This document shows, in pieces, positions 13,001 to 24,636 of a DNA stretch of 64,000 nt. Made by a program: the position numbers and the translations under genes. The notes under the pieces are model-generated. The model was not told where the DNA came from. It saw only the letters and a list, made by a program, of their open reading frames with translations, and searched no databases. The first letter of the stretch is position 1. Each line of letters begins with the position of its first letter. The stretch is from Zea mays (taxonomy: Eukaryota; Streptophyta; Magnoliopsida; Poales; Poaceae): contig NC_050100.1 of the NCBI RefSeq assembly GCF_902167145.1, positions 201,041,974 to 201,105,973 on the forward strand. Reading direction: 5' to 3'.

Positions 13001-15950
13001 ACAAGAAATCCAAGAATGTGATCTATGGCAAGGAAACATATGTGGGGTGAGGTGTACGAGCCTCTGGTCAATGATAAATGGCCACACAACCCCCATTTTA
13101 GTCGAAAATAGCCATGAACGACCATTTTCAATAATACCGAAGGCTAACACCAACGGATTTTTGACTAAGAAATCGTCTCCACCAGAAAAATACAATAATG
13201 TGATATATGGCAAGAAAACCTATGTGGGGTGAAGTGTACGAGCCTCTGGTCGATGATCTATGGCCACACAACCCCCATTTTTGTCGGAAATAGCCATAAA
13301 AACCATTTTCAATGACACTGAAGGCTAACACCTACGGATTTTTGACCAAGAAATGGTCCACCATAAATCCAAGAATGTGATCTATGGCAAGGAAACATAT
13401 GTATAGTGAGGTGTATGAGCCTCTGGACAAAGATCAATGGCCACACAACCCCCATTTTTGTCGAAAATAGCCATGAATGACAATTTTCAATAATACCGAA
13501 GGCTAACACATTCGGATTTTTGCCCAAGAAATGGTCTCCACTAGAAATCCAAGAATGTGATCTATGGCAAGGAAACATATGTGGGGTGAGGTTTACGAGC
13601 CTCTGGTCGATGATCAATGGCCACACAACCCCCATTTTGTCGAAAATAGCCATGAACGATCATTTTCAATAATACTGAAGGCTAACACGTATGAATTTTT
13701 GACCAAGAAATGGTCTCCACCAGAAATCCAAGAATGTGATCTATAGCAAGGAAACATATGTGGGGTGAGGTGTACGAGCCTCTGGTCGATGATAAATGGC
13801 CACACAACCCCCATTTTTGATGAAAATAGCCATGAACGACCATTTTCAATAATACCGAAGGCTAACACCTACGGATTTTTGACCAAGAAATGGTCTCCAC
13901 CAGAAATCCAAGAATGTGATCTATGGAAAGGAAACATATGTGGGGTGAGGTGTATCCGTCTCTGGTCGATGATCAATGGCCAAAGAACCCCCATTTTTGT
14001 CAAAAATAGCCATGAACGACCATTTTCAATAATACAGAAGGCTAACACCTACGAATTTTTGACCAAGAAATGGTCTCCAGCAGAAATCCAAAATGTGATC
14101 TATGGCAAGGAAACATATGTGGGGTGAGGTGTACGAGCCTTTGGTCGATGATCAATGGCCACATAACCCCCATTTTTGTCGAAAATAGCCATGAACGACC
14201 ATTTTCAATGACACTGAAGGGTAACACCTATGTATTTTTGACCAAGAAATGGTCTCCACCATAAGTCCAAGAATGTGATCTATGGCAAGGAAACATATGT
14301 GGGGTGAGGTGTGTGGGCCTCTGGTCGTTGATCAATGGCCACACAACGCCCATTTTTTGTCGAAAATAGCGATCAACGACCATTTTCAATAATACAGAAG
14401 GCTAACACGTATGGATTTTTGACCAAGAAATGGTCTCCACCAGAAATCCGAGAATGTGATATATGGCAAGGAAACATATGTGGGGTGAGGTGTACGAGCC
14501 TCTGGTCGATGATCAATGGCCACACAACCCCCATTTTTGTGGAAAATAGCCATGAACGACCATTTTCAATGACACTGAAGGCTAACACCTACGGAAACAT
14601 ATGTGTAGTGAGGTGTATGAGCCTCTGGTCGAAGATCAATGGCCACACAACACCCATTTTTGTCGAAAATCGCCATGAATGACCATTTTCAATAATACCG
14701 AAGGCTAACACATTCAGATTTTTGCCCAAGAAATGGTCTCCACTAGAAATCCAAGAATGTGATCTATGTCAATGAAACATATGTGGGGTGAGGTGTACGA
14801 GCCTCTGGTCAATGATCAACGGCCACACAACCCCCATTTTTGTCGAAAATAGCCATGAACGACCATTTTCAATAATTCCGACCAGAGGCTCATACACCTC
14901 ACCCCACATATGTTTCCTTTCCATAGATCACATTCTTGGATTTCTGGTGGAGACCATTTCTTGGTCAAAAATCCGTAGGTGTTAGCCTTCGGTATTATTG
15001 AAAATGGTCGTTCATGGCTATTTTCATCAAAAATGGGGGTTGTGTGGCCATTTATCATTGACCAGAGGCTCGTACACCTCACCCCACATATGTTTCCTTG
15101 CTATAGATCACATTCTTGGATTTCTGGTGGAGACCATTTCTTGGTCAAAAATTCGTACGTGTTAGCCTTCAGTATTATTGAAAATGATCGTTCATGGCTA
15201 TTTTCGACAAAATGGGGGTTGTGTGGCCATTGATCTTTGACCAGAGGCTCGTACACCTCACCCCACATATGTTTCCTTGCCATAGATCACATTCTTGGAT
15301 TTCTAGTGGAGACCATTTCTTGGGCAAAAATCCGAATGTGTTAGCCTTCGGTATTATTGAAAATTGTCATTCATGGCTATTTTCGACAAAAATGGGGGTT
15401 GTGTGGCCATTGATCTTTGACCAGAGGCTCATACACCTCACTACACATATGTTTCCTTGCCATAGATCACATTCTTGGATTTATGGTGGAGCCCATTTCT
15501 TGGTCAAAAATCCATAGGTGTTAGCCTTCAGTGTCATTGAAAATGGTCGTTCATGGCTATTTCCGACAAAAATGGGGGTTGTGTGGCCAATGATCGTCGA
15601 CCAGAGGCTCGTACACTTCACTCCACATAGGTTTTCTTGCCATAGATCACATTCTTGGATTTCTGGTGGAGACCATTTCTTAGTCAAAAATCCGTTGGTG
15701 TTAGCCTTCGGTGTTATTGAAAATGGTCATTCATGGCTATTTTCGACTAAAATGGGGGTTGTGTGGCCATTTATCATCGACCAGAGGCTCGTACACCTCA
15801 CCACACATATGTTTCCTTGCCATATATCACATTCTTGGATTTCTGGTGGAGACCATTTATTGGTCAAAAATCTGTACGTGTTAGCCTTTAGTATTATTGA
15901 AAATGGTCATTCATGGCTATTTTCGACAAAAATGGGGGTTGTGTGGCCAT
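12900..15950. repeat. Inverted duplication spanning junction 2
   Basis: Sequence at about 12.9-13.96 kb is repeated in reverse complement at about 14.89-15.95 kb, with coordinate sums near 28847. Diagnostic shared variants include GAACGATCATTTTCAATAAT near 13650 (mirror near 15190) and GGAAAGGAAACATATG near 13925 (mirror near 14915). The span encoding the open frames at 13614-13868 and 14979-15233 translates identically. The arms are separated by about 0.9 kb of forward-orientation monomers. Confidence 0.75.
14876..14884. other. Orientation-switch junction 2
   Basis: Forward-orientation TTTCAATAATTCCG is followed directly by reverse-orientation ACCAGAGGCTCATACACC. Both sides share CGA/CCGA at the breakpoint, so the join may have used 2-4 bp of microhomology. 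No insertion or foreign sequence is present. Confidence 0.85.
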
Positions 15951-17280
15951 TGATCATCGACCAGAGGCTCGTAAACCTCACCCCACATATGTTTCCTTGC
16001 CATAGATCACATTCTTTGATTTCTGGTGGAGACCATTTCTTGGTCAAAAATCTGAATGTTTAGCCATCGGTACTATTGAAAATGGTCGTTCATGGCTATT
16101 TTCGACAAAAATGGGGGTTGTGTGGCCATCGATATTCGACCAAAGGCTCATACACCTCACTACACATGTTTCCTTTCCATAGATCACATTCTTGGATTTA
16201 TGGAGGAGACCATTTCTTGGTCAAAAATCTGTAGGTGTTAGCGTTCAGTGTCATTGAAAATGGTCGTTCATGGCTATTTTCGACAAAAATGGGGTTTGTG
16301 TGGCCATTGATCATCGACCAGAGGCTCGTACACTTCACCCCACATATGTTTTCTTGCCATAGATCACATTCTTGGATTTCTAGTGGGGACCATTTCTTGG
16401 TCAAAAATCCGTTGGTGTTAGCCTTCGGTATTATTGAAAATGGTCGTTCATGGCTATTTTCGACAAAAATGGGGGTTGTGTGGCCATTTATCATCGACCA
16501 GAGGCTCATACACCTCACCCCACATATGTTTCCTTGCCATAGATCACATTCTTGGATTTATGGTGGTGACCCTTGGTAAAAAAATCCGTAGGTGTTAGCC
16601 TCTAGTATTATTGAAAATGGTCGTTCATGGCTATTTTCATCAAAAATGGGGGTTGTGTGGCCGTTTATCATCGACTAGAGGCTCGTACACCTCACCCCAC
16701 ATATGTTTCCTTGCCATAGATCACATTCTTGGATTTCTGGTGGAGACCATTTCTTGGTCAAAAATTCGTATGTGTTAGCCTTCGGTATTATTGAAAATGG
16801 TCGTTCATGGCTATTTTCAACAAATGGGGGTTGTGTGGCCATTGATCATCGACCAGAGGCTCGTACACCTCACCCCACATATGTTTCCTTGCCATAGATC
16901 ACATTCTTGGAATTCTGGTGGAGACCATTTCTTGGGCAAAAATCCGAATGTGTTAGCCTTCGGTATTTTTGAAAATGGTCATTCATGGCTATTTTCGACA
17001 AAAATGGGGGTTGTGCGGCCATTGATCTTCGACCAGAGGCTCATACACCTCACTACATATATGTTTCCTTGCCATATATCAAATTCTTGGATTTATGGTG
17101 GAGACCATTTCTTGGTCAAAAATCCATAGGTGTTAGCCTTCAGTGTCATTGAAAATGGTCGTTCATGGCTATTTTCGACAAAAATGGGGGTTGTGTGGCC
17201 ATTGATCATCGACCAGAGGCTCGTACACTTCACCCCACATATGTTTTCTTGCCATAGATCACATTCTTGGATTTCTGGAG

Positions 17281-17640
17281 GAGACCATTTCTTGGTCAAA
17301 AATTTGTTGGTGTTAGCCTTCGGTATTATTGAAAATGGTCGTTCATGGCTATTTTCGACTAAAACGGGGGTTGTGTGGCCATTTATCATCGACGAGAGGC
17401 TCGTACAATTCACCCCACATATGTTTCCTTGCCATAGATCACATTCTTGGATTTCTGGTGGAGACCATTTCTTGGTCAAAAATTTGTTGGTGTTAGCCTT
17501 CGGTATTATTGAAAATGGTCGTTCATGGCTATTTTCGACTAAAACGGGGGTTGTGTGGCCATTGATCATCGACCAGAGGCTCGTACACTTCACCCCACAT
17601 ATGTTTTCTTGCCATAGATCAGAATCTTGGATTTCTCGTG
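17281..17640 (-). repeat. Single-monomer tandem duplication
   Basis: Two adjacent monomers share private variants: AAAAATTTGTTGGTG in place of AAAAATCCGTTGGTG, and CGACTAAAACGGGGG. Neither variant is common elsewhere in the window. The offset is 180 bp. This looks like a recent one-unit expansion. Confidence 0.75.
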
Positions 17641-17649
17641 GAGACCATT

Positions 17650-17672
17650 TGTTGGTCAAAAATGGGGGTTGT
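17650..17672. other. Microhomology deletion inside a knob180 monomer
   Basis: GGTCAAAAAT is joined directly to GGGGGTTGTGTCG. In intact monomers these lie more than 80 bp apart, each next to a CAAAAAT/AAAAAT run. The shared run is retained once, as expected for a deletion between short direct repeats. Confidence 0.75.
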
Positions 17673-20051
17673 GTCGCCATTGATCATCGACTAGAGGATC
17701 GTACACCTCACCCCACAAGAGTTTCCTTGCCGTATATCACATTCTTGGATTTCTGGTGGAGACCATTTCTTGGTCAAAAATCCGTAGGTGTTAGCCTTCG
17801 GTATTATTGAAAATCGTCGTTCATGGCTATTTTCGACAAAAACGGGGGTTGTGTGGCAATTGATCATCGACCAAAGGCTCATACACCTCACCCCACATGT
17901 GTTTCCTTGCCATAGACCACATTCTTGGATTTCTGGTGGTGACCATTTCTTGGTAAAAAATCTGTAGGTGTTAGCCTTCGGTATTATTGAAAATGGTCGT
18001 TCATGGCTATTTTCGATAAAAATGGGGGTTGTGTGGCCATTGATCATCGACCAAAGGCTCATACACCTCACCCCACATATGTTTCCTTGCCATAGACCAC
18101 ATTCTTGGATTTCTAGTGGAGACCATTTGTTGGTCAAAAATCCGTAGGTGTTAGCTTTCGGTATTATTGAAAATGGTCGTTCATGGCTATTTTCATAAAA
18201 AATGGGGGTTGTGTGGCCATTTATCATCGACCAGAGGCTCGTACACCTCACCCCACATATGTTTCCTTGCCATAGAGCACACTCTTGGATATCTGGTGGA
18301 GACCATTTCTTGGTCAAAAATTCGTACGTGTTAGGCTTCGGTATTATTGAAAATGGTCGTTCATGGCTATTTTCGACAAAATGGGGGTTGTGTGGCCATT
18401 GATCATCGACCAGAGGCTCGTACACCTCACCCACATATGTTTCCTTGTCGTAGATCACATTCTTGGATTTCTGGTGGAGACCATTTCTTGGTCAAAAATC
18501 CGTACGGGTTAGCCTTTGGTATTATTGAAAATGGTCGTTCATGGCTATTTTTGACAAAATAGAGGTTCTGTGGCCATTGATCATCGACTAGAGGCTCATA
18601 CACCTCACCCCACATATGTTTCCTTGACATAGATCACATTTTTGGATTTCTGGTGGAGACCATTTCTTGGGCAAAAATCCGAATGTGTTAGCCTTCGGTA
18701 TTATTGAAAATGGTCATTCATGGCAATTTTCGACAAAAATGGGGGTTGTGTGGCCATTGATAATCGACCTGGGGCTCGTACACCTCACCCCACACATGTT
18801 TCCTTGCCATAGATCACATTCTTGGATTTCTGGTGGAGACCATTTCTTGGTCAAAAATCCGTTGGTGTTAGCCTTCCGTATTATTGAAAATGGTCGTTCA
18901 TGGCTATTTTCGACAAAATGGGGGTTGTGTGGCCATTTATCATCGACCAGAGGCTCGTACACCTCACCCCACATATGTTTAATTGCCATAGATCACAATC
19001 TTGAATTTCTCGTGGAGACCATTTCTTGGTCAAAAATCCGTATGTGTTAGCCTTCGGTATTATTGAAAATGGTCGTTCATGGTTGTTTTCGACAAAAATG
19101 GGGGTTGTGTGGCCATTGATCATCGACCAGAGGCTCATACACCTCACCCCAAATATGTTTCCTTGCCATAGATCATATTCTTGGATTTCTGGTGGAGACG
19201 ATTTCTTGGTCAAAATTCCGTAGGTGTTAGCCTTCGGAATTATTGAAAATGGTCGTTCATGGCTATTTTCGACAAAAATGGGGGTTGTGTGGCCATTGAC
19301 TTCGATCAGAGGCTCGTACACCTCACCCCACATATGTTTCCTTGCCATAGATCACATTCTTGGATTTCTGGTGGAGACCATTTCTTGGTCAAAAATCCGT
19401 AGGTGTTAGCCTTCGGTATTATTGTAAATGGTCGTTCATGGCTATTTTCGACAAAAATGGGGGTTGTGTGGCCATTGATCATCGACCAAAGGCTCATACA
19501 CCTCACCCCACATATGTTTCCTTGCCATAGATCACATTCTTGGATTTCTGGTGGAGACCATTTCTTGGTCAAAAATCCGTACGTGTTAGCCTTCGGTATT
19601 ATTGAAAATGGTCATTCATGGCTATTTTCGACACAAGTAGGAGTTGTGTGGCCATTGATCTTCGACCAGAGGCTCATACACCTCACTACACATATGTTTC
19701 CTTGCCATAGATCACATTCTTGGATTTATGGTGGAGACCATTTCTTGGTCAAAAATCCATAGGTGTTAGCCTTCAGTGTCATTGAAAATGGTCGTTCATG
19801 GCTATTTTTGACAAAAATGGGGGTTGTGTGGCCATTGATCATCGACCAGAGGCTCGTACACTTCACCCCACATATGTTTTCTTGTCATAGATCACAATCT
19901 TGGATTTCTCGTGGAGACCAATTGTTGGTCAAAAATCCGTAGGTGTTAGCCTTCAGTGTCATTGAAAATGGTCATTCATGGCTATTTTTGATAAAAATGG
20001 GGGTTGTGTCGCCATTGATCATCGACCAGAGGCTCGTACACCTCACCCCAC

Positions 20052-20056
20052 ATAAG
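20052..20056. repeat. Target-site duplication ATAAG (left)
   Basis: ATAAG directly precedes the TGTGGCAG terminus of the left LTR. It is repeated at 37809-37813 after the GTGTCACA terminus of the right LTR. Removing the element and one copy restores a continuous knob180 monomer (CACATAAG joined to TTTCCTTGCC). Confidence 0.95.
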
Positions 20057-20367
20057 TGTGGCAGAACCACCCGAATTATTCCAACTTAAGTGCCTAAGTC
20101 ACGCCTCAGGGGCCGTAACACACTTAAATCGGAATAACCCGTCAGTCCCTCAGATCTAGTCTGATAGAGCCACTTAACCAGGATCAAATTCCACAATCCC
20201 ACTCGAAGGTGAGTCACAGAAGAAATACAATAAAACAGGAAACCTCAAATTAAGTACTGAGTTATTACATAAACTGGAGTTTCTGAGTAGCAAATAAAGT
20301 TCACAAAATAAAGTGCAGCGGATAATCGATGTCGTCGGTAATGAGGAAATGGGCAAGGCCTGGCCCA

Positions 20368-20474
20368 CTACTCCTCCTGCTCCTCTCCTGCCGGAGCAAC
20401 ATCCCACTCGACCGTCCAACCCGGTGGCAGGGTGGTAGGCCAAGTCACACCATCAACCAAATCCTGCATGGTAC
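20368..20474 (-). other. Exon-like coding tail inside the LTR (last piece)
   Basis: On the - strand, TTTTTGCAG is followed by an open stretch of 35 codons ending in TAG at 20370-20368. Its tail reads LPPGWTVEWDVAPAGEEQEE. It is preceded by a splice-acceptor-like sequence and begins in phase 1. It joins in frame to the exon-like piece at 21582-21460. The copy in the other LTR lies at 33921-33815. I do not recognise the protein. It could be part of a captured gene, a leader-encoded peptide, or chance. Confidence 0.35.
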
Positions 20475-21459
20475 CTGCAAAAATGGTGCCACAAGCAAGG
20501 CTGAGTATACTAATACTCAGCTAGACTTAACCGGTGTGAGGAGCCTACTCCTCTACCTCTAGACTATGCAGCTGTTTGGCTAAGGGGTTTGGTTTGCCAA
20601 AAGCACTAGCTGTTTCTAAAATCAATTTTTAGCTTTTCAAATTCTACCATCATTAACTTTAGCTAGATTTGCTCCTTCTAAGCATCCATGGTAACAATCA
20701 ATTAGTTCAATCAACAAGTTATCTCATATAACCACGTTTCACTTCTTAGTCGATGCAGTACAAGGAATCAAGCAGTCTCATTAGCTGCGAGAAGCAGACG
20801 ATTCGAATCGAGTTTTAACCTTGCAAGGTAAACCTAAACACACGTCATGTCAGGGTACTCCGACCCCACACATGACAACCGTCCCCATCGATTCCCCGTT
20901 CGCGTCCAGGCCTCACCGCCTTGGCATACAATGCTCCACTGACCCCGGCTGCCACCGTGCAGTGACCGCACTTGTACCCACCATAGCTAGCATGGGAGAC
21001 CCAGTCTCAGGTCGCATGAGGGATAAAGTCCGCGCCCGGCTTCACTCAGGTACTAGGTTTACCGGTTACCATTTTTCCCGGCATGTGCTTAGTACGTTCA
21101 AAAGCTTGACTCAGGTATCCACACATTAATCCTTAATTCATTTTTCCCGTCTCATGGACAAGGCATCCTCCCTGGATCCAAGTCCATAGACCAACATATA
21201 TCCCGTTATCAAGATGAATACAATCAATTCCTGACCTCGCGCGAGTGCTAGAAAAATCACTCGACTTCTACCGAGATCCTGATTAGCAAGCAGCTACTCG
21301 ACCTAGCATACTAGTATTCATCTCAAAAAGGAATCCTATGTTCATGCAACTAGAGGTTTCAAGCAACTCCTACACTTAAGTGCACATTGCAATCCTACAA
21401 GCATTAAGTGTAGTAAAGTAGCATATAATAACATGGTTATGCATAAAACCGGGGCTTGC

Positions 21460-21582
21460 CTTCAATTGCTGGGGCTGCGGGGAGATCCTCAATAGCAGCC
21501 TCTGAAGCCTGCTCCTGGTCCTCCTCTTGGACAGGTCCTTGCTCGGGGATGAGCACGTACTCTCCGTCGGCAAGATTACAAT
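21460..21582 (-). other. Exon-like coding piece inside the LTR (middle piece)
   Basis: On the - strand, an acceptor-like ATTGCATTCATTAG precedes 40 full open codons rich in Glu, Gln, Ala and Pro (contains ADGEYVLIPEQG). The piece ends at GAAG followed by GCAAGC, a good GC-type splice donor. Both ends are phase 1. Joining to 20474-20368 gives a continuous frame through the Gly codon. The flanks are AT-rich and intron-like. In the other LTR the first part of this piece is removed by the 376-bp deletion, leaving 34995-34906. The function is unknown and the exon call is an inference. Confidence 0.35.
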
Positions 21583-22069
21583 CTAATGAATGCAATGCGT
21601 AAGATATATGCATGATATGATATGTGCTTTTAGAAATTACAACTTTAAAGATGTATGATCTTTTGAGTTTAAACAAGTTAACTTTACTTATGTAAAACCC
21701 TTTAGTGGTATACTTGGTAATTTGGGTTAAACTTAGCTAAGGTAAGTGGTAGGTTAAATTTTGGGGTTCCACTGAATTCCTTTTAAGTCTTAGGGAGAAT
21801 TGATAAGTTCTCAAGTTAGACTTATTGGGATGAGATTTATTCCTTCTTTCCTTTTCTTTTATCCTTTTAATGTTTTGGAGTGGGTTTGAACTACAAGTTG
21901 CTTTTATAAAATTCCAAAAATTCTGCAAAAATTACAGTGGTTTGTTACTGGTGTGTGTTTCTCTGTCTCAAAATTTGAGGATCAGAAAGTGAATGGTTTT
22001 CTCTGGACAAAATTATTAAATCCTAGGGCAGAAGGGGTGCTTTGAACTACAACTATTATTTAACAGTGG

Positions 22070-22074
22070 GTAAT
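22070..22074. repeat. Target-site duplication GTAAT (left) of the nested solo LTR
   Basis: GTAAT precedes the TGTAACACC terminus and recurs at 24632-24636 after TATTACA. The other LTR of the host element shows the empty site, AGTGGGTAATTCTCTAAAAC (35136 region), with a single GTAAT. Confidence 0.95.
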
Positions 22075-22652
22075 TGTAACACCCCGGGATCCACAAACAC
22101 CCCAGAATGCTACTAAACTACACATCTAATATTCATATATAAATTTTCGACAGCATCTCCTTTGAAAATTGCATAAATGGGGGAAGCAACAAAGTATAAA
22201 TAGATATCATGATAAGAAAACATATAAGACATTAATAATCTGCTAGCAATGGGAAGACAACCATAACAACATGAACTGAATTAATCAGTGCGCACGACTA
22301 GTTAAAAACAAACATCCATTGACAAGAAGTTTCTAATTAAATCATGGCTGCGTCTGGGCAGCATTATTATGAGAATGAAGGTGGATGTGCTGCTACTTCC
22401 CACTCCCCTTGATGAGCAACAAGCACCTGCATTGAGTAATGCAAGAGTGAGATGAAACATCTCAGCAAGCTAATTGTTCTGACGAGATATTTAAACCACA
22501 AATTGAATTCATCAACATTTTAAAAGAGTCACAATTAAAAATCAGAAATGCTTGTAGATATAGAACTCAGTAGTCTCACTATAACCAATACCATCTCATT
22601 TCCTCGAACAACCACAATAGGTTCTATAACACTTCCCTGCTTCAACAATACC

Positions 22653-22828
22653 TGCAAATATCACTTCAATGTATGCATAGGAATGCAATGTGTAGGTACT
22701 CTATCTTCATACCTCTGGGGGTATAAAACCACATCATCTGCAAATATCACTTCAATGAATGCATATGAATGCAATGCATATGTCCTCTGCCTTCATACCT
22801 CTAAGGGTATGAAGCCGCATCGTACCCC
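22653..22828. repeat. Tandem duplication of about 86 bp inside the solo LTR
   Basis: TGCAAATATCACTTCAATG starts at 22653 and again at 22739, and the following sequence stays similar (GCATA-GAATGCAATG, CTTCATACCTCT-GGGTAT). The copies have diverged by several substitutions. Confidence 0.75.
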
Positions 22829-22953
22829 TTCTCGGGCAACGTACGATGCTAAGTTGTACCGGTACGGTCGGACCATAGGTCACGACAAAACTTCATATGC
22901 AAATGAGTCATGCAATGTATATGGCATGCTACATTTATCAATAAACTTCACTT

Positions 22954-23040
22954 CCTTCAGATACAACACAAACCTCAAATAATACTTCATTTACCTTCAG
23001 ATACAATACCAACCTCAAATAATACTTCATTTACCTTCAG
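22954..23040. repeat. 40-bp tandem repeat, just over two copies, inside the solo LTR
   Basis: CCTTCAGATACAA starts at 22954 and 22994, each followed by ACCTCAAATAATACTTCATTTA. A third CCTTCAG begins at 23034. The two full copies are nearly identical. Confidence 0.85.
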
Positions 23041-24631
23041 GGGTGTGAATTAATCTCATGAGTCATACTCAAATCATAATCATCATCAATATATGATTGA
23101 GCATCAGTATAATGCAAGCAAGTAAAGCATCACCATAGAGTCCAATTATGAAAGAATCTGATACTTCTGAATATTAGAGTGTAGGCGATAGAAATAACAG
23201 GTCAGAACGGAAGCAACCACCGCTACATTCACTTGCCTTCATCGAAGAAGAAGAAATGTACTAGACATGATCTGGAGTGTAGCCACCTGCTAGTGGGCAT
23301 AAAACTTAGTACAAATATTTCACAAACATTTGCCATCAATCAACAAAACACTCCTACACTTGAAACCAAGACCCAGTGGAAAGACTCCCACCCTGAACCA
23401 CATGCCATACAGCAGCAACGCTGTTTGTTAATTTTGTATCTTTAAAATTAAAACAGCGGTGATATCAAACAAATACTCTAGGAGTATCTACACAAAATAC
23501 TCTACAACTTCAGTATTCAATAGATAATTAAATTCTGCCATCTACAAGTTCTAAAACATCTGACAAGATAACTGACTGAATCTGTTTTAGACAGCAGTAT
23601 GGTTAACTTTAAAATTCGATATCTCCAAAACTGCTGAACCAAAAATTATGAAATTCTTCTGGAAGTAAGAACTTTTATCCCTCTACAAAAGTCTCCATAG
23701 TTGGAAGAGCCAATTCGGCCATTTACTAGATGAAACCCACCAGTGAACAGACCCACTCATTTTTGTCAGGTAAACAGGAACAGCCACAGTAAAACAAACA
23801 TAACTGGAGTTTCACAAATCATATGAATGCACTCTTTAACAATCTGGAAAGCTTATAAAATTATCTACAACTTCTTTTACCAACCCACAGTTTAATTCTG
23901 TTGATAAAATTGCCTAAATCTTAAGAGAACAGATTCTGCACAGAATTATGAGACTGAAAAACTGCTATAGTAAAACTGCAATAACTTTCTGGTCGGATGT
24001 CCGATTGAGGTGTTCTTCGCGGCCACGAAAAGATCTACAAATTATCTACGACTCATACATAGACTTTTTATTTTTTTGAGGCCACTAAGACCACGGAAAA
24101 CTGGCATGAACAGAAACTGTCGAATCTGCCATTCTGCAGAAAACTAAATTCGAGATCAAAACCTAACCCCACATCAAATCCAACCTCTAATCCTTTAATT
24201 CCCATGATCCACAACCTCCAAAAGCCTATAATTACAGGGAGGAACAAGGATCTCATCCATACCTAGGGTTTCCCCAAGAAATCTTCAAGAGGAGATGGGG
24301 AAGAACATCTCCTTGATCCTCTCTTCCTCTTCAATTCAACGTGCCCCTCCTTTTCTCGATCCTTGCTGCGTAGGGGGAGATCTTGGGGGAGGAAGCAATG
24401 GAGGATGGCTGCCATAGGGGGAGGGGGCGTCCAGCCAAGGGGGAGAAAAAGGGGGTGGCGGCCAAGAGGGAGGGTGAAGGGAAAAAAAGGGGTGGCCACC
24501 TAGGGTTTTTGTGGGAGAAAGAAACGACGCCTCAGATGACTTCTATCTTTGCATCCAATGGCCCACAACCCTTTACCTCATCCACGCACCAGAGATTAAC
24601 TTTTGGTCAACATTTTTTTTTGGATATTACA

Positions 24632-24636
24632 GTAAT
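24632..24636. repeat. Target-site duplication GTAAT (right) of the nested solo LTR
   Basis: Partner of 22070-22074, directly after the terminal CA of the solo LTR. Confidence 0.95.

Larger units (their letters stand above)
2512..14880 (+). repeat. knob180 satellite array, block 2 (forward orientation)
   Basis: About 69 uninterrupted knob180 monomers in the opposite orientation to block 1. Length variation is mostly single-base indels around 180 bp. Much of the block is organised as a five-monomer higher-order unit of about 899 bp (listed separately). It begins in a rearranged junction (2480-2540) and ends at a sharp orientation switch near 14880. One monomer near 14596 has a deletion of about 50 bp. 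Confidence 0.93.
14881..20056 (-). repeat. knob180 satellite array, block 3 (reverse orientation)
   Basis: About 29 knob180 monomers in reverse orientation, from the switch near 14880 to the retrotransposon target site. The last monomer is cut inside CACCCCACATAAG by the LTR element and resumes at 37809. A deletion of more than 100 bp lies near 17657, and a single-monomer duplication lies at about 17281-17640. Confidence 0.93.
22075..24631. mobile_element. Nested solo LTR of a second LTR retrotransposon (2557 bp)
   Basis: This insertion begins TGTAACACCCC and ends GATATTACA (TG...CA with a 5-bp inverted terminus TGTAA/TTACA). GTAAT target duplications flank it, and it is absent from the orthologous position of the sister LTR. 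It has no polyprotein ORF, PBS or polypurine tract, so it is a solo LTR produced by LTR-LTR recombination, or less likely a small non-autonomous element. The TGTAACACCCC start is typical of gypsy LTRs. The - strand has a purine/GC-rich stretch (24263-24500) followed by GTATGG, so the transcription direction is uncertain. It contains two short tandem duplications (22653-22828 and 22954-23040). Open frames in it look random. Confidence 0.9.

Noticed and set aside
1..20056. CRISPR array or minisatellite gene
   Set aside because: The units are contiguous 180-bp monomers without unique spacers. The context is plant retrotransposon and satellite DNA.
21550..21925. The extra 376 bp of the left LTR as an inserted mobile element
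   Set aside because: It has no terminal repeats or target duplication, and its content continues the exon-like frame, so deletion from the right LTR is preferred.
22548..22982. A 144-codon open frame in the solo LTR
   Set aside because: It spans the internal tandem duplication, has low-complexity Thr/Ser/Asn content, and shows no recognisable domain.
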